This document shows, in pieces, positions 52,700-62,139 of a stretch of 64,000 nt of DNA (within the stretch, counting starts at the first letter, position 1; the number at the start of each line of letters is the position of its first letter). The notes under the pieces are model-generated. The model worked only from the letters and a program-made list of their open reading frames with translations. It did no database searches and was not told the origin of the DNA. Source of the stretch: Mycobacterium rhizamassiliense (lineage in GTDB: Bacteria > Actinomycetota > Actinomycetes > Mycobacteriales > Mycobacteriaceae); NCBI RefSeq assembly GCF_900157375.1, contig NZ_LT721901.1, positions 2,652,315-2,716,314 of the forward strand, in the 5' to 3' direction. A program made the translations under genes and the position numbers.

Positions 52700-54385
52700 C
52701 TACCCGTTCACGCCGACGGGGTTGTTCTCGACGGTGCGGGAAACCTGCTCGCGCAGCATGTGCTTCTGCACCTTGCCGGTGGCTGTCATGGGGAGCTCAG
52801 CTACCTTGATCACCCGCTCCGGAGTCTTCTGGATGGCGACGCCGTGTCCGGTGAGGTATGCCCGCAGCTCCTCGACCGTCGGCTCGGGTTCACCAACTCG
52901 CGTGACGACAAAGACACTGACTCGCTCACCCAGCCGCTCATCGGGAAAGCCGACGACGGCCGAAGCGCTGAGCGCAGGATGGGCCGCGAGGTGGTCCTCA
53001 ATCTCGCGGGCGCTGATGTTCATGCCGCCGCGGATGATGATGTCTTTCACGCGTCCCGTCACGCGGACGAATCCGTCCTCGTCCATCACACCGAGATCGC
53101 CGGACCGCGAGAACCCGGTCGGGGTGAACAAAGCCGCGGTCTCCTCGGGATCGCCCAGGTAGCCGATCATGTGTGACGGTCCGCGATAGGCGATGTCCCC
53201 CTCGGTTCCGCGCGGAATCTCCCGGCCGTCCTCGTCGACGATCGCCACCTCGTGACCGTCGAGCGCCGAGCCGTCGGAGGTCAGTGCTCTGTCGGGATCG
53301 TCGCTGACGGTGCACGTTGTGGCGACGAGGTTTTCGCTACGTCCGTACAGACTGAGCACTCTCATGCCTGGCAGCGTTGTGGTCGCCTGCTCGACGACGG
53401 CTCTCGGGATGGGCGCGCCCGCGCACACCCAAAGCCGGAGGCTGGATGCGTCATCGCGTTCCGGATCGAAGACGCTGAGCAACATCTGCAAGAACGTGGT
53501 GGCGGTCACGGCCTGGGTGCAACCGAACTCGGCGATCTCGGCCAAGCCGCGTTTCGGCTCCCAGTCGGCCATCACATGCGTGGCCCCTCCGTTGAGCATC
53601 GGCACCAGCACGCTGGTGACCAGCCCGGTGGTGTGGGTTATCGGCGAGGGGCCGAACTGAACATCAGATTCGGTATAGCCGAAGGCCTTGGTCAGACTCC
53701 GCGCGCCCGAGCAGTAGGTGTTGAACGTGTGCACGCAGCCTTTAGGCCGCGAGGTCGTGCCGGAGGTGTAAACGATGACGAACGGATCATCGGCACTTGG
53801 CTGAGCTGGCAGATCGTCGGCGGCAGGCACCGTCTCGGTGCGTACTGCGTCCAAAATCGTGACACCGCTGTCCTTCTGACTCGCGATGTCGTGCGTAGTG
53901 GCGTCCGGACGTGCTACCAGTATGTCCAGCTCCGGTCGCTCGCGCCGTACGTCGCGGTACATGCCCAGATAGTCGAAACCCTTGAACGTCGCCGGTGCGA
54001 TGACCGCACGGGCCTCGGCGTGACCGGTGACATAGCCGACCTCGTCGCGGCGGTAGATCGGCATGATCGGCACGGTGATAACGCCCAGCCGGGACAGCGC
54101 CGCGGTCACCTCGATGAACTCGACCCAGTTCGGCAGTTGAACTGCTACGGTGTCACCGGCACGCCAGCCCCGTTCGTGCAACCCGGCGGCCAGTCTCAGG
54201 ACCGAATCGTGGAGTTCGCGGTAGGTCAGTGAGCGTTGACGGTCCGTGGCGAAAACCTTGTCCGGTTGCTGTGCGGCCTGTCTGACCAGAAGATCGAACA
54301 TGGTCTCGTCGCTCCAGAGTTCCGCATCGCGATACGCGCGAACCGAATCGGCCGCGTATCGGTCGGTGTATTTCCCGGGTTTCAT
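52700..54385 (-). CDS. AMP-forming acyl-CoA synthetase (FadD-like)
   Basis: A 561-residue acyl-CoA ligase with A3 VYTSGTTSRPKGCVHTF, A5 SLYGRSENLVAT, A7/A8 RSGDLGVMDEDGFVRVTGR and KDIIIRGGMNISAREIED, and the A10 lysine in PMTATGKVQKHM. The family resembles cyclohexanecarboxylate-CoA and medium-chain ligases more than very-long-chain FadDs; this is an impression. First gene of a three-gene leftward operon (FadD, FadE, Acs-like), with a TGGTCAGACCA operator about 40 bases upstream, so probably under the GntR-type regulator. Confidence 0.9.
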   Translation of the reverse strand: MKPGKYTDRYAADSVRAYRDAELWSDETMFDLLVRQAAQQPDKVFATDRQRSLTYRELHDSVLRLAAGLHERGWRAGDTVAVQLPNWVEFIEVTAALSRLGVITVPIMPIYRRDEVGYVTGHAEARAVIAPATFKGFDYLGMYRDVRRERPELDILVARPDATTHDIASQKDSGVTILDAVRTETVPAADDLPAQPSADDPFVIVYTSGTTSRPKGCVHTFNTYCSGARSLTKAFGYTESDVQFGPSPITHTTGLVTSVLVPMLNGGATHVMADWEPKRGLAEIAEFGCTQAVTATTFLQMLLSVFDPERDDASSLRLWVCAGAPIPRAVVEQATTTLPGMRVLSLYGRSENLVATTCTVSDDPDRALTSDGSALDGHEVAIVDEDGREIPRGTEGDIAYRGPSHMIGYLGDPEETAALFTPTGFSRSGDLGVMDEDGFVRVTGRVKDIIIRGGMNISAREIEDHLAAHPALSASAVVGFPDERLGERVSVFVVTRVGEPEPTVEELRAYLTGHGVAIQKTPERVIKVAELPMTATGKVQKHMLREQVSRTVENNPVGVNG

Positions 54386-54420
54386 GGATGCTCGTCCCTC
54401 GACATATTTTCAGAACATTA

Positions 54421-54436
54421 TTATGGTCAGACCAAA
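54421..54436. promoter_or_regulatory. GntR-type operator before fadD operon
   Basis: TTATGGTCAGACCA with an A/T-rich flank; the 11-bp core is perfect (54424-54434). It lies between the end of the leftward crotonase gene and the FadD-like start at 54385. Confidence 0.6.
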
Positions 54437-54455
54437 TTGACAAGGGTGATCGAAC

Positions 54456-55265
54456 TCAGGTGTTGCGCCATACCGGTGCCCTCTTCTCCTTGAAGGCCCG
54501 AACGCCCTCGGAAAGGTCCTCGGTGGTGAACGCCAGGGCCAGCTGGGCCTGGAGGTAATCCAGGGCGGCGTCCAGCGGCAGGTCGCGAGTCGCGGCGAGG
54601 GCCTTTTTTCCGAGACCCAGCAGCAGCGGTGACTTCCCCGCGATCTCGGCAACCCAGCTCTGCACGGCCGAGTCGAACTCGTCGTCGGAAACGACGCGGT
54701 TAACCAGCCCGGCTTCGGCGGCTTCCGTGGCCGACAGCAGTCGTCCGGTCATCATCAGTTCGTTAGCGACCAGCCGACCGGTGGCGCGGAAGATGAGCGC
54801 CGAGATCATGAACGGAAAAGCGCCGACGTTGATCTCGGGGCAGCCGAGCCGCGCAGATCTCTTGGCGATCACCAAGTCGCAGGCCAATGCGATACCTAAC
54901 GCTCCGGCCAGCACGTCGCCGTTGGCAGCGCATACGACCGGCTTGCTGATCGACGTCAACGTTCTAAACAACTCCGGAAAGCGTTTCAGCCCGGCATATT
55001 TCGTGATTATCGGCTGGGTGTCGGCGAAGGCGTCGAGGTTACCGCCGGACGAGAACACCCGCTCGTGCGAGGACGTCAGGACGATTACCCGCACGTCGGG
55101 ATCGTCGGCGGCGTGGACCAGCGATTCGGTCAGCTGGTCCAGCAGCGTGTCGGACAGGGCATTGCGCCGCTCTGGATCGTCGAGGATCAGATAGGCGACC
55201 AGCGGCGCGTCAGTATCGGGACGCACTGGACGGCGCTCGTAGGAAACAAGGGGTTTTTCGGTCAT
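54456..55265 (-). CDS. Enoyl-CoA hydratase/isomerase family protein
   Basis: A 269-residue crotonase starting at ATG 55265, overlapping the upstream stop by four bases; the longer frame upstream is antisense noise. Motifs: RNALSDTLLDQLTESL, VFSSGGNLDAFAD (oxyanion loop), NGDVLAGALGIALACDLVI, GCPEINVGAFPFMISALI and FKEKRAPVWRNT. One glutamate (CPEINVG) is retained. Last gene of the aromatic-degradation operon from the right; it links ring cleavage to beta-oxidation. Confidence 0.88.
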   Translation of the reverse strand: MTEKPLVSYERRPVRPDTDAPLVAYLILDDPERRNALSDTLLDQLTESLVHAADDPDVRVIVLTSSHERVFSSGGNLDAFADTQPIITKYAGLKRFPELFRTLTSISKPVVCAANGDVLAGALGIALACDLVIAKRSARLGCPEINVGAFPFMISALIFRATGRLVANELMMTGRLLSATEAAEAGLVNRVVSDDEFDSAVQSWVAEIAGKSPLLLGLGKKALAATRDLPLDAALDYLQAQLALAFTTEDLSEGVRAFKEKRAPVWRNT

Positions 55266-56242
55266 CGATGCTCCAGCACGGTTTTGCCGAATCCGCCGGC
55301 TAATTCGAGGTATTCGTGTGCGCATCTCGCGTCGTCGAGCGGAAAGACCCGGTCGATGACGGGAGGTGGTATCCGACACTCGAAGAGTAGATTCAATAGT
55401 CCCGCGAAATCTCGCCTGTTGCCCATCGTCGTGCCGAGCAGGTCGTATTGCCCGAAGTAGAATTTGCGCACGTCCATGGCGGCGCTCTCGGCCGCTTTGG
55501 CACCCAGCACCACCAGCCGGCCGCCGGGATGCAGCGCGCGCACCGACTCGGGCCAGCGGCCCACCGGGTCGAGCACGAGATCGAATCCGGCACCCGACGG
55601 CGACAGGGCCCGTGCCTGCTCGGGCCAATCCGGATCGCTATGCAGCACTCCGTCTTTGGCGCCTTCGGTGACGGCCCGCGCAATCTTCTCCGCAGATGAT
55701 GATGTCACCATGATCGACGCGCCAAGGTGAGACGCCAATTGCACTGCCATGTTGGCGATCCCACCACCGGCGCCCACAACCAACACAGTCTCGCCCGCCT
55801 GCAACCGGCCGCGGCTGATTAACGCGCGATAAGTGGAAAGGCCGACCAATGGGAGCGCGGCGGCTTCGAGCCAGCTGAATCCAGCTGGTTTTGGGGCGAG
55901 GCAGTCCGCGGGAACACTGACTAACTCGGCGTAGGTACCTGGGATGTGGTCGCCCAGGATTTCCCAGTCGGGGCCCGGGGCGTCGTCGCGATCGCCCCAA
56001 TGCAGGGATGGAACGATGACGACGGGCTCACCGGTGTCGCGGCGGACACCCGCGCCATCGGCGCCGATCACGTGCGGCAGCGGCGATCGGTAACGGCCCT
56101 GGCGCACCAACACGTCGTGCCAGTTCAATGCTGCGGCCCGCAATTCAACCGTTATCCAACCGGACTTCGTCGCGGGGTCAGGGAAGTTATCCGGCCGTAG
56201 GACCGCTGGTCCACCGAACTCGCGGATCACGATGGCGTGCAA
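55262..56242 (-). CDS. Medium-chain dehydrogenase/quinone-reductase-like protein
   Basis: A 326-residue MDR-superfamily oxidoreductase of the zinc-independent quinone oxidoreductase type: the catalytic-zinc motif GHE is replaced by GADGAG and no structural cysteine cluster is present. The nucleotide site is VLVVGAGGGIANMAVQLASH. N-terminal MHAIVIREFGGPAVLRPDN is typical of the group. It could reduce an enone or act on a ring intermediate. Overlaps the crotonase downstream by four bases, and the SnoaL-like gene ends 36 bases upstream. Confidence 0.88.
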   Translation of the reverse strand: MHAIVIREFGGPAVLRPDNFPDPATKSGWITVELRAAALNWHDVLVRQGRYRSPLPHVIGADGAGVRRDTGEPVVIVPSLHWGDRDDAPGPDWEILGDHIPGTYAELVSVPADCLAPKPAGFSWLEAAALPLVGLSTYRALISRGRLQAGETVLVVGAGGGIANMAVQLASHLGASIMVTSSSAEKIARAVTEGAKDGVLHSDPDWPEQARALSPSGAGFDLVLDPVGRWPESVRALHPGGRLVVLGAKAAESAAMDVRKFYFGQYDLLGTTMGNRRDFAGLLNLLFECRIPPPVIDRVFPLDDARCAHEYLELAGGFGKTVLEHR

Positions 56243-56278
56243 GGAGTTTCCTTCTATCTGCGAACGCCGAGGGCCTGC

Positions 56279-56713
56279 TCAGGTCAGGCCGAGTTGGGTC
56301 AGCAGCGTCGCGACGTTCCAGTAGGCGTGCACACACACCGCACGGCCGGTCTCGTCGACCTGCCAGATATCCGTGCCGGTGACGTCGAACGGACGACCGG
56401 ATGGGGGGACACCCGGCGGGAACCCCTCTCCGGTGTGAGTGCCGACCATCCGCCATTCCTGACAGATTCGCCTGTTGGCTTCATCGACGAGGGCCTCGCC
56501 GATGGGCTGCATCTGCAGGTCGGGAAAGCCGGACCACGCGGCAGTGAAAAAGGCGGCGGCGGCCTCGCGGCCGGTGATCGGTTCTGGCAGGGAGGGGTCC
56601 TGCCAGTCGACGTTGTCGGCGATCACACACAACGCGGCGGCGAGGTCACGCTGGCCCCAGGCGGCAAAGTATCGGGCCGGGTAGCCGGCAAGGTCGGTCG
56701 TCGCGGTGGTCAT
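56279..56713 (-). CDS. SnoaL-like (NTF2-fold) protein
   Basis: A 144-residue protein with the cone-shaped SnoaL/NTF2 fold: ARYFAAWGQRDLAAALCVIA, NVDWQDPSLPEPITGREA, FPDLQMQPIGEAL and GTDIWQVDETGRAVCVHAYW. ATG 56713 is chosen, two codons after another possible start. These proteins isomerise, hydrate or cyclise ring compounds; several steroid and polyketide enzymes share the fold. It is embedded in the ring-cleavage operon, so it may rearrange an aromatic or alicyclic intermediate. Confidence 0.8.
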   Translation of the reverse strand: MTTATTDLAGYPARYFAAWGQRDLAAALCVIADNVDWQDPSLPEPITGREAAAAFFTAAWSGFPDLQMQPIGEALVDEANRRICQEWRMVGTHTGEGFPPGVPPSGRPFDVTGTDIWQVDETGRAVCVHAYWNVATLLTQLGLT

Positions 56714-56741
56714 CGGCAAGGGTCCTTCCGCGCCGCTCAGG

Positions 56742-57818
56742 CTACGGCGTGGCGCTTACCGTAACGCTCCCGTCAACACCAGTTCGTCCCCCTAACGAGA
56801 GGTTTTCGGGCCCCGCACGCGAGATCAGGTCCAGTGCGACGTCGTCGATCATGTCCTCCTGGCCGCCCACAAGCTTGCGACGGCCCACTTCGACGAGGAT
56901 GTCACGGACGTCGAGTCCGTGCTGCTGCGCGGCTCGCTCGGCATGGCGCAGGAAGCTCGAATAGACGCCGGCGTAGCCTAGTGTCAGCGTCTCGCGATCG
57001 ACGCGCACGGGACGGTCCTGGATCGGGCGGACCAACGCCTCGGCGGCATCCTGCAGGGCGAACAAATTGCAGCTGTGCTCCCAACCGTAAATGTCGGCCA
57101 CGGCGACGAAGGCCTCGATGGGACAGTTGCCTGCGCCTGCGCCGTGCCCACACAGCGAGGCATCCACGCGATATACGCCCTCCTCGACGGCCACGACGGA
57201 GTTCGCCACCGACATCGAAAGATTCTCGTGTGCGTGAATGCCGATCTGGGTTTCCGGTTGCAGCACATCACGGTAGGCCCGAACTCGGTCGCGGACGTCG
57301 CGCATCGTCAAGCGTCCCCCGGAATCGGTCACATAGACGCAGTGCGCCCCGGCATCCTGCATCAACCTGGCCTGGGCGGCGAGCACGCTCGGCTTAGCCA
57401 TGTGCGACATCATCAGGAAGCCCGAAACGTCCATACCGAGATCACGTGCTTTTTGGATGTGCTGCGGGGAGATGTCTGCCTCGGTGGCGTGGGTGGCGAT
57501 GCGCACCGAGGTCACCCCGAGATCGTTGGCGCGAATCAGATCGTGCACGGTACCGATGCCCGGCAGCAGCAGTGTCGTGAGACGAGCGCGCTTGACAACG
57601 TCGGCGGCAGCGGCGATCCATTCCCAGTCCGTCGAGCTCCCCGGGCCGTAGCTGAGGCTGGATCCGGCCAGGCCGTCACCGTGAGAGACCTCGATCGCCG
57701 CGACGCCGGCGGCATCGAGCGCCGCAGCGATACGGCGGAGTTGATCAACCGGCAATCGGTGCCGGATCGCGTGCATGCCGTCGCGCAGAGTGACGTCCTG
57801 CATGTACAGCTTGGTCAT
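56742..57818 (-). CDS. 4-hydroxy-2-oxovalerate aldolase (HsaF/MhpE type)
   Basis: A 358-residue DRE-TIM aldolase with the metal motif [14 protein letters not shown], catalytic [16 protein letters not shown] and [18 protein letters not shown], and the C-terminal communication domain that binds the acylating dehydrogenase. ATG 57818 overlaps the neighbouring stop (ATGA). It cleaves 4-hydroxy-2-oxo acids into pyruvate and an aldehyde channelled to the dehydrogenase encoded at 57815. Standard partner order for meta-cleavage pathways. Confidence 0.93.
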   Translation of the reverse strand: MTKLYMQDVTLRDGMHAIRHRLPVDQLRRIAAALDAAGVAAIEVSHGDGLAGSSLSYGPGSSTDWEWIAAAADVVKRARLTTLLLPGIGTVHDLIRANDLGVTSVRIATHATEADISPQHIQKARDLGMDVSGFLMMSHMAKPSVLAAQARLMQDAGAHCVYVTDSGGRLTMRDVRDRVRAYRDVLQPETQIGIHAHENLSMSVANSVVAVEEGVYRVDASLCGHGAGAGNCPIEAFVAVADIYGWEHSCNLFALQDAAEALVRPIQDRPVRVDRETLTLGYAGVYSSFLRHAERAAQQHGLDVRDILVEVGRRKLVGGQEDMIDDVALDLISRAGPENLSLGGRTGVDGSVTVSATP

Positions 57819-58753
57819 AACACACGCTCTCCGAGTCGTGCCGAAAGACTTTCGCCGACGCGCAGCGCCGCCGAGGTCATGATGTCGAGATTGCCCGCGT
57901 AGGCCGGCAGGTAATGGGCCGCGCCTTCGACTTCGAGGTACACGGACACCTGCCACCGCGGGCGTCCGGTGTCGTCGACGAGGTCGCGGGCCGTAGAGTG
58001 GTTGTCGATCTCACGGAACTGCACTTGCTGTTTGAGTCGGTAGCCCGGCACGTAGGTGGCCACCGCGTCGACCATCCCCAGCACGGACCGCTCCACCGCG
58101 TCGAGGTCGGCGTTACCGATCAGACAATGCACGGTATCGCGCATGATCAGCGGCGGGTCGGCCGGATTCAGCACGATGATCGCCTTGGCTCGACGCGCTC
58201 CGCCCACCACTTCCAAGGCCCGCGCGGTGGTTTCGGTGAACTCGTCGATGTTGGCGCGCGTGCCGGGCCCGGCTGACCGAGACGAGATGGAAGCGACGAT
58301 CTCGGCGTAGAGCACCTCGCTGACGGCGCCGACCGCGGCGACGATCGGAATGGTTGCCTGGCCACCGCAGGTCACCATGTTGACGTTGCGGCTGTCGAGG
58401 TGCTCGGCCAGGTTGACAGGTGGTACCACGAAAGGCCCGATAGCTGCCGGCGTCAGATCCACCAATGCCGTGCGGGTCGGCTCCAGCAGCGCTGCGTTGG
58501 CAATATGCGCCGAGGCCGATGTTGCATCGAAAACTATTGATATGTCGTCAAACTCCGGCATCTTGAGCAAGCCTTCGACGCCGTCGGCAGTCGTGGGCAC
58601 GCCGAGCCTCTTTGCCCGGCGTAGCCCGTCGGAAGCGGGGTCGATGCCGACCATCGCCCGCATCGCCAGGTGATCGGACAATCGCAGCACCTTGATCATC
58701 AAGTCGGTGCCGATGTTGCCGGATCCGATGACTGCCACCTTGGTCGATGTCAT
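57815..58753 (-). CDS. Acetaldehyde dehydrogenase, acylating (HsaG/MhpF type)
   Basis: A 312-residue acylating dehydrogenase: Rossmann motif [16 protein letters not shown], catalytic Cys129 in [13 protein letters not shown], and the [15 protein letters not shown] and [16 protein letters not shown] segments typical of the family. It converts acetaldehyde or propanal to the acyl-CoA, forming a channel with the aldolase. The ATG at 58753 overlaps the hydratase stop by four bases, and the longer frame upstream is antisense. Confidence 0.93.
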   Translation of the reverse strand: MTSTKVAVIGSGNIGTDLMIKVLRLSDHLAMRAMVGIDPASDGLRRAKRLGVPTTADGVEGLLKMPEFDDISIVFDATSASAHIANAALLEPTRTALVDLTPAAIGPFVVPPVNLAEHLDSRNVNMVTCGGQATIPIVAAVGAVSEVLYAEIVASISSRSAGPGTRANIDEFTETTARALEVVGGARRAKAIIVLNPADPPLIMRDTVHCLIGNADLDAVERSVLGMVDAVATYVPGYRLKQQVQFREIDNHSTARDLVDDTGRPRWQVSVYLEVEGAAHYLPAYAGNLDIMTSAALRVGESLSARLGERVL

Positions 58754-59547
58754 CGGTCTTCCTTTGCGAAGGAGATCTCGACGGAGCCGATTCCGACGAT
58801 GGTCGCGACGTAGGTGCTGCCCGGACGCACTGGCACCATGGGACCTAGCGCGCCGGAGAGCACGATGTGCCCCGCTCGAAGTGGGGACCCGTTGTCGCGG
58901 GCGGTTCGGGCCAGCCACTGCAGCGCGATAAGCGGGCTACCGAGACAGTCCGAGCCTCGCCCCTGCGAAACGAGGACACCGTCTTCGCTGAGATGCATTG
59001 TCCGCGCGCAAAAATCGACGTCGGCGGCGGAAACTGTCGGCCCCCCCAACACGAACAGCGCCGAGGATCCGTTGTCGGCGATGGTGTCGACGATGCTGAT
59101 CGACCAGTCTCTGACACGGGAATCGACGATTTCGATGGCCGGCATGGCAATACCGGCCGCGAGTCGGATGGCCTGCTCGGAGAGGTCGTCGTCAAGGTCA
59201 GCGGACAAGATGAACGCGATCTCGGCCTCGACCTTTGGTTGAAGCAGCCTGCCGATGGGGACGGTGGAGCGGTGGGCTACCTGCATGTCCTGGAAGAGAA
59301 CGCCCGAGTCGGGCTGGTCCACCCCGAGCTGGCGTTGCACGGCCGGCGAGGTCAGCCCGATCTTGTGGCCGACGATGTATCGGCCGCGTGCGGTCGAGTC
59401 CTCGGTGAGGAGGCGCTGCACGGTGTACGCCGCAGCAATGTCCCGGTCGCCGACGATGTCACGTATCGGTTCGCATTGCTTCGGTGCTGCGGCGGCGGCG
59501 ATAAGCCGATCGGCGGCTTCCCGCAGGTGAGTTGGGGTCGCGGTCAT
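58750..59547 (-). CDS. 2-keto-4-pentenoate hydratase (HsaE/MhpD type)
   Basis: A 265-residue hydratase of the fumarylacetoacetase-like superfamily: [44 protein letters not shown] (metal Glu pair), [14 protein letters not shown] and the C-terminal VATIGIGSVE-like end. It hydrates 2-hydroxypenta-2,4-dienoate to 4-hydroxy-2-oxovalerate, feeding the aldolase. ATG 59547; the SDR gene upstream ends 35 bases before it. Confidence 0.92.
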   Translation of the reverse strand: MTATPTHLREAADRLIAAAAAPKQCEPIRDIVGDRDIAAAYTVQRLLTEDSTARGRYIVGHKIGLTSPAVQRQLGVDQPDSGVLFQDMQVAHRSTVPIGRLLQPKVEAEIAFILSADLDDDLSEQAIRLAAGIAMPAIEIVDSRVRDWSISIVDTIADNGSSALFVLGGPTVSAADVDFCARTMHLSEDGVLVSQGRGSDCLGSPLIALQWLARTARDNGSPLRAGHIVLSGALGPMVPVRPGSTYVATIVGIGSVEISFAKEDR

Positions 59548-59582
59548 TATGGGGTCCTCGGGTGCATGTAGATCGACGGGCG

Positions 59583-60347
59583 TCAGCCCATGCTGGCGCC
59601 GCCGTTGACGTAAATGGTTTGTCCGGTGAGGAAACGGCTGTCCTCGCCGGCCAGGAACGCCACGGTGGCGGCGACTTCCGTTGGGTCGCCGGGGCGTCCC
59701 AACGGAACGATGGCGGTGCCGTGCTGGACCACCTCCAGCAGCCGGGGTGGCGCGTCGCCGGATGCGCACAGGGCGGCCAATTCCGGCGTGACCACGTAGC
59801 ACGGGGCGACGGTGTTAGCGGTGATGCCGGACCCGGCGAACTCGCGCGCCAGCCCGGTGACCATCGCATGCACCCCGCCTTTGGCGGCGTTGTACATGGC
59901 GTGGTCCATCAGGCCGGTGCGAACCGAGTCGGCGCCGATGTTGATGATCCGGCCGTGTTCGCGAGAAATCATGTGCGGCAGGACTGCTCGTATACAGCGG
60001 ATCGCAGTCCACAGGTTGTTGTCGATGGTGGCCTGCAGCGTTTCCTCGGTGTGCCCTAGGGTCGGGCGGATCATGCCGCCGCCGGCGTTATTCACCAGGA
60101 TGTCGATGTGGCCGAGCGCGTCGAGGCCGGCGCTGACCAGATCATCCGCGACGCCAGGTTCGTGCAGCTCGCCGACGAATCCGGTCACGGTCGCCACCCG
60201 CTCGTCAACCGCCTGCAGATCCTCTTTGGAGCGAGTGGCTGCGAAGACTCGAGCCCCGTCGGCGATGAGGCGCTCGACGATGCCAAGCCCGATTCCCGAC
60301 GCCGCACCGGTGACGATCGCCGTCCGGCCCGACAATGCCGCGCTCAC
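59583..60347 (-). CDS. SDR-family cis-dihydrodiol dehydrogenase-like protein
   Basis: A 254-residue SDR with TGAASGIGLGIVERL, NNAGGGMIRPTLGH and the YxxxK in MYNAAKGG; the Ser position reads GADSVRTG. C-terminus YVNGGASMG. Start GTG 60347 overlaps the stop of the dioxygenase beta subunit (GTGA). Its place straight after the ring-hydroxylating dioxygenase genes points to oxidation of the cis-dihydrodiol to a catechol, though a different secondary alcohol is possible. Confidence 0.87.
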   Translation of the reverse strand: MSAALSGRTAIVTGAASGIGLGIVERLIADGARVFAATRSKEDLQAVDERVATVTGFVGELHEPGVADDLVSAGLDALGHIDILVNNAGGGMIRPTLGHTEETLQATIDNNLWTAIRCIRAVLPHMISREHGRIINIGADSVRTGLMDHAMYNAAKGGVHAMVTGLAREFAGSGITANTVAPCYVVTPELAALCASGDAPPRLLEVVQHGTAIVPLGRPGDPTEVAATVAFLAGEDSRFLTGQTIYVNGGASMG

Positions 60348-60835
60348 AGAATGATCGCCACGTCGGCGACCTGCCGCAGATCCGTCATATCCAGTTCCAC
60401 CCGCTTGTATGCGATGCGGAAACCGGCGTCCGCAGCCCGCAGCCGGTAGTGGTAATGCCCGACATACGCGCTCGACCGGCCGTCCCGGAACCGCCATACC
60501 GTGAAGGAGGCGGTCACCGACAACTCCTCACCTGCGGGGTGGACCTGCACGTTGAACACCTGGTGGTTGGTACGCGAGTGGGGGTATTCGCGGTGGGCGC
60601 GCCGGTTGTTGAGCCGCTCGACTCTGGCCCGCATCCTGCGGTGGTCGTCATCGATGAGCATCAGATCCCGATGCGGATTACCGTCGAGTTTGTCATTGCA
60701 GGGGATCTCGTACTTGGCGTCGGGATCGAACAACGTCAGCCATTCGTCGAGGTTCCATGCATCAAGTAACGCGGATTCGTGGAAGAGGAAGTCCTCGACT
60801 TCGGCGCGGGTGGCGACGTGCGCGGCGGCGGTCAC
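60344..60835 (-). CDS. Ring-hydroxylating dioxygenase, beta (small) subunit
   Basis: A 163-residue NTF2-fold small subunit: EVEDFLFHESALLDAWNLDEW, YEIPCNDK and HRRMRARVERLN, the hallmarks of aromatic dioxygenase beta chains. The start is GTG 60835, overlapping the alpha-subunit stop by four bases, so alpha and beta are coupled. It stabilises the alpha3-beta3 hexamer and has no catalytic metal. Confidence 0.9.
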   Translation of the reverse strand: MTAAAHVATRAEVEDFLFHESALLDAWNLDEWLTLFDPDAKYEIPCNDKLDGNPHRDLMLIDDDHRRMRARVERLNNRRAHREYPHSRTNHQVFNVQVHPAGEELSVTASFTVWRFRDGRSSAYVGHYHYRLRAADAGFRIAYKRVELDMTDLRQVADVAIIL

Positions 60836-62139
60836 CGTGCACCTCCCCGGTCCGCCGCGGTGCCCATCTGTTGCTGCCAACGTCGCCAGAACTCGCGCAT
60901 CTGTTCCTCGTCATTAGCCATCGGGCCGCGGCCCATGCCGCGCGAGATGTCGTTCCATACGACTCCGCCACCCTCGAAACCTTGTTGGCAGGACTCGAGC
61001 GCCTCGATGTCGTCCGGCGTGGCGAATCCGCCTGGGCCTAGGAAGGTAAGGAAACTGTCGAGTCGCCGTTCCCGCAGGCTGGCAGGCTCGTCGATGGGAG
61101 CAAGCTCCCAGGCGGTGACATCGACGCGGTCCGGGGTCGGCGAGAACATTGTGCGGACGGTTACCGCCATGATGTCGTTAATGATCAGATTGGGATAGAT
61201 GATCAGGTTACGGTTCACCTCAGCCATCTTGTGTGCGCGCTCCTCGCCGTACCGGTCGACGAGTTCTGCACGGATACGGTCGATTTCGCCGCGGGCGTCC
61301 TCGCCGAAGAGCGGTTCCCACTTCGCGACCGGGCGGCCCCAGGGAGAGGAGTACTCGATGACGGCGTGCCCGTTGCCAAGCTTTACGGGTTGCCCGATGA
61401 CCCCGCCTTGCAGTTCGGTCCCGAGGAAAACCAGGTACTTGAAGTAGGTGTCATGTGTCGACTGGGCGTGATAACCGTCGGCACTGTTCTCCACCAACAG
61501 CTTCCAGTTCGCGTTGAAGCTGTATTCGTTGGTGCCCTTGATGATCTCCACCGAGCCCCCGCAGCCGTCTACCACCAGATCGATGTAATCCTTGGCCCCG
61601 GCCAGATACGTCGGCAGGTCGATGATATCCGGATCGTAGCTGGCGAATACGAATCCGCGGTAGGACTCCACCCGGGCCACGCGGGCCAGTCCCAACTCGT
61701 CGTAGTCCAGCCCTTTCGAGTAGCCCTGCCGGTCGGGCACACCGTTGAGTCGACCCTCACTGTCGAATGACCAGGCGTGGTAGAAGCATTGAAATACCTT
61801 TGCGTTTCCGGAATCTCGCCGGCACACCAAGGCTCCTCGATGTGTGCACGAGTTGTGGAACACGTTGATGTTTCCGCTTTTCGCGCCGCGAACCATGAAG
61901 ATCGGGCGGCCGGCCACTTTCCGCCGCACGAAGTCGCCGGGATTGGGGATCTCAGACTCGTGGCCGACGTACAGCCACGATTTGCCGAAGACCCGTTCGA
62001 CCTCGGCGCGGTGTATTTCGGTCGAGGTCATTGCCGAGCGGTGCACCCGAAACACTTGGCGGTCTTGGTCATCCACCACCAGCGGCTCACTGGCTTGCGG
62101 TTCGGTAACCTGGGTTGTCCAGTCTTCAACGGTGCTCAT
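60832..62139 (-). CDS. Ring-hydroxylating Rieske dioxygenase, alpha subunit
   Basis: A 435-residue terminal oxygenase. Rieske ligands are Cys98 and His100 (SCTHRGALVC) and Cys118 and His121 (CFYHAWSF). The mononuclear iron site shows Asp221, His224 and His229 (ENSADGYHAQSTHD). It should insert both oxygen atoms into an aromatic ring to give a cis-dihydrodiol. No ferredoxin or reductase gene is adjacent inside the window; they may lie past the right edge or be shared. ATG 62139 overlaps the hydrolase stop by four bases. Confidence 0.93.
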   Translation of the reverse strand: MSTVEDWTTQVTEPQASEPLVVDDQDRQVFRVHRSAMTSTEIHRAEVERVFGKSWLYVGHESEIPNPGDFVRRKVAGRPIFMVRGAKSGNINVFHNSCTHRGALVCRRDSGNAKVFQCFYHAWSFDSEGRLNGVPDRQGYSKGLDYDELGLARVARVESYRGFVFASYDPDIIDLPTYLAGAKDYIDLVVDGCGGSVEIIKGTNEYSFNANWKLLVENSADGYHAQSTHDTYFKYLVFLGTELQGGVIGQPVKLGNGHAVIEYSSPWGRPVAKWEPLFGEDARGEIDRIRAELVDRYGEERAHKMAEVNRNLIIYPNLIINDIMAVTVRTMFSPTPDRVDVTAWELAPIDEPASLRERRLDSFLTFLGPGGFATPDDIEALESCQQGFEGGGVVWNDISRGMGRGPMANDEEQMREFWRRWQQQMGTAADRGGAR

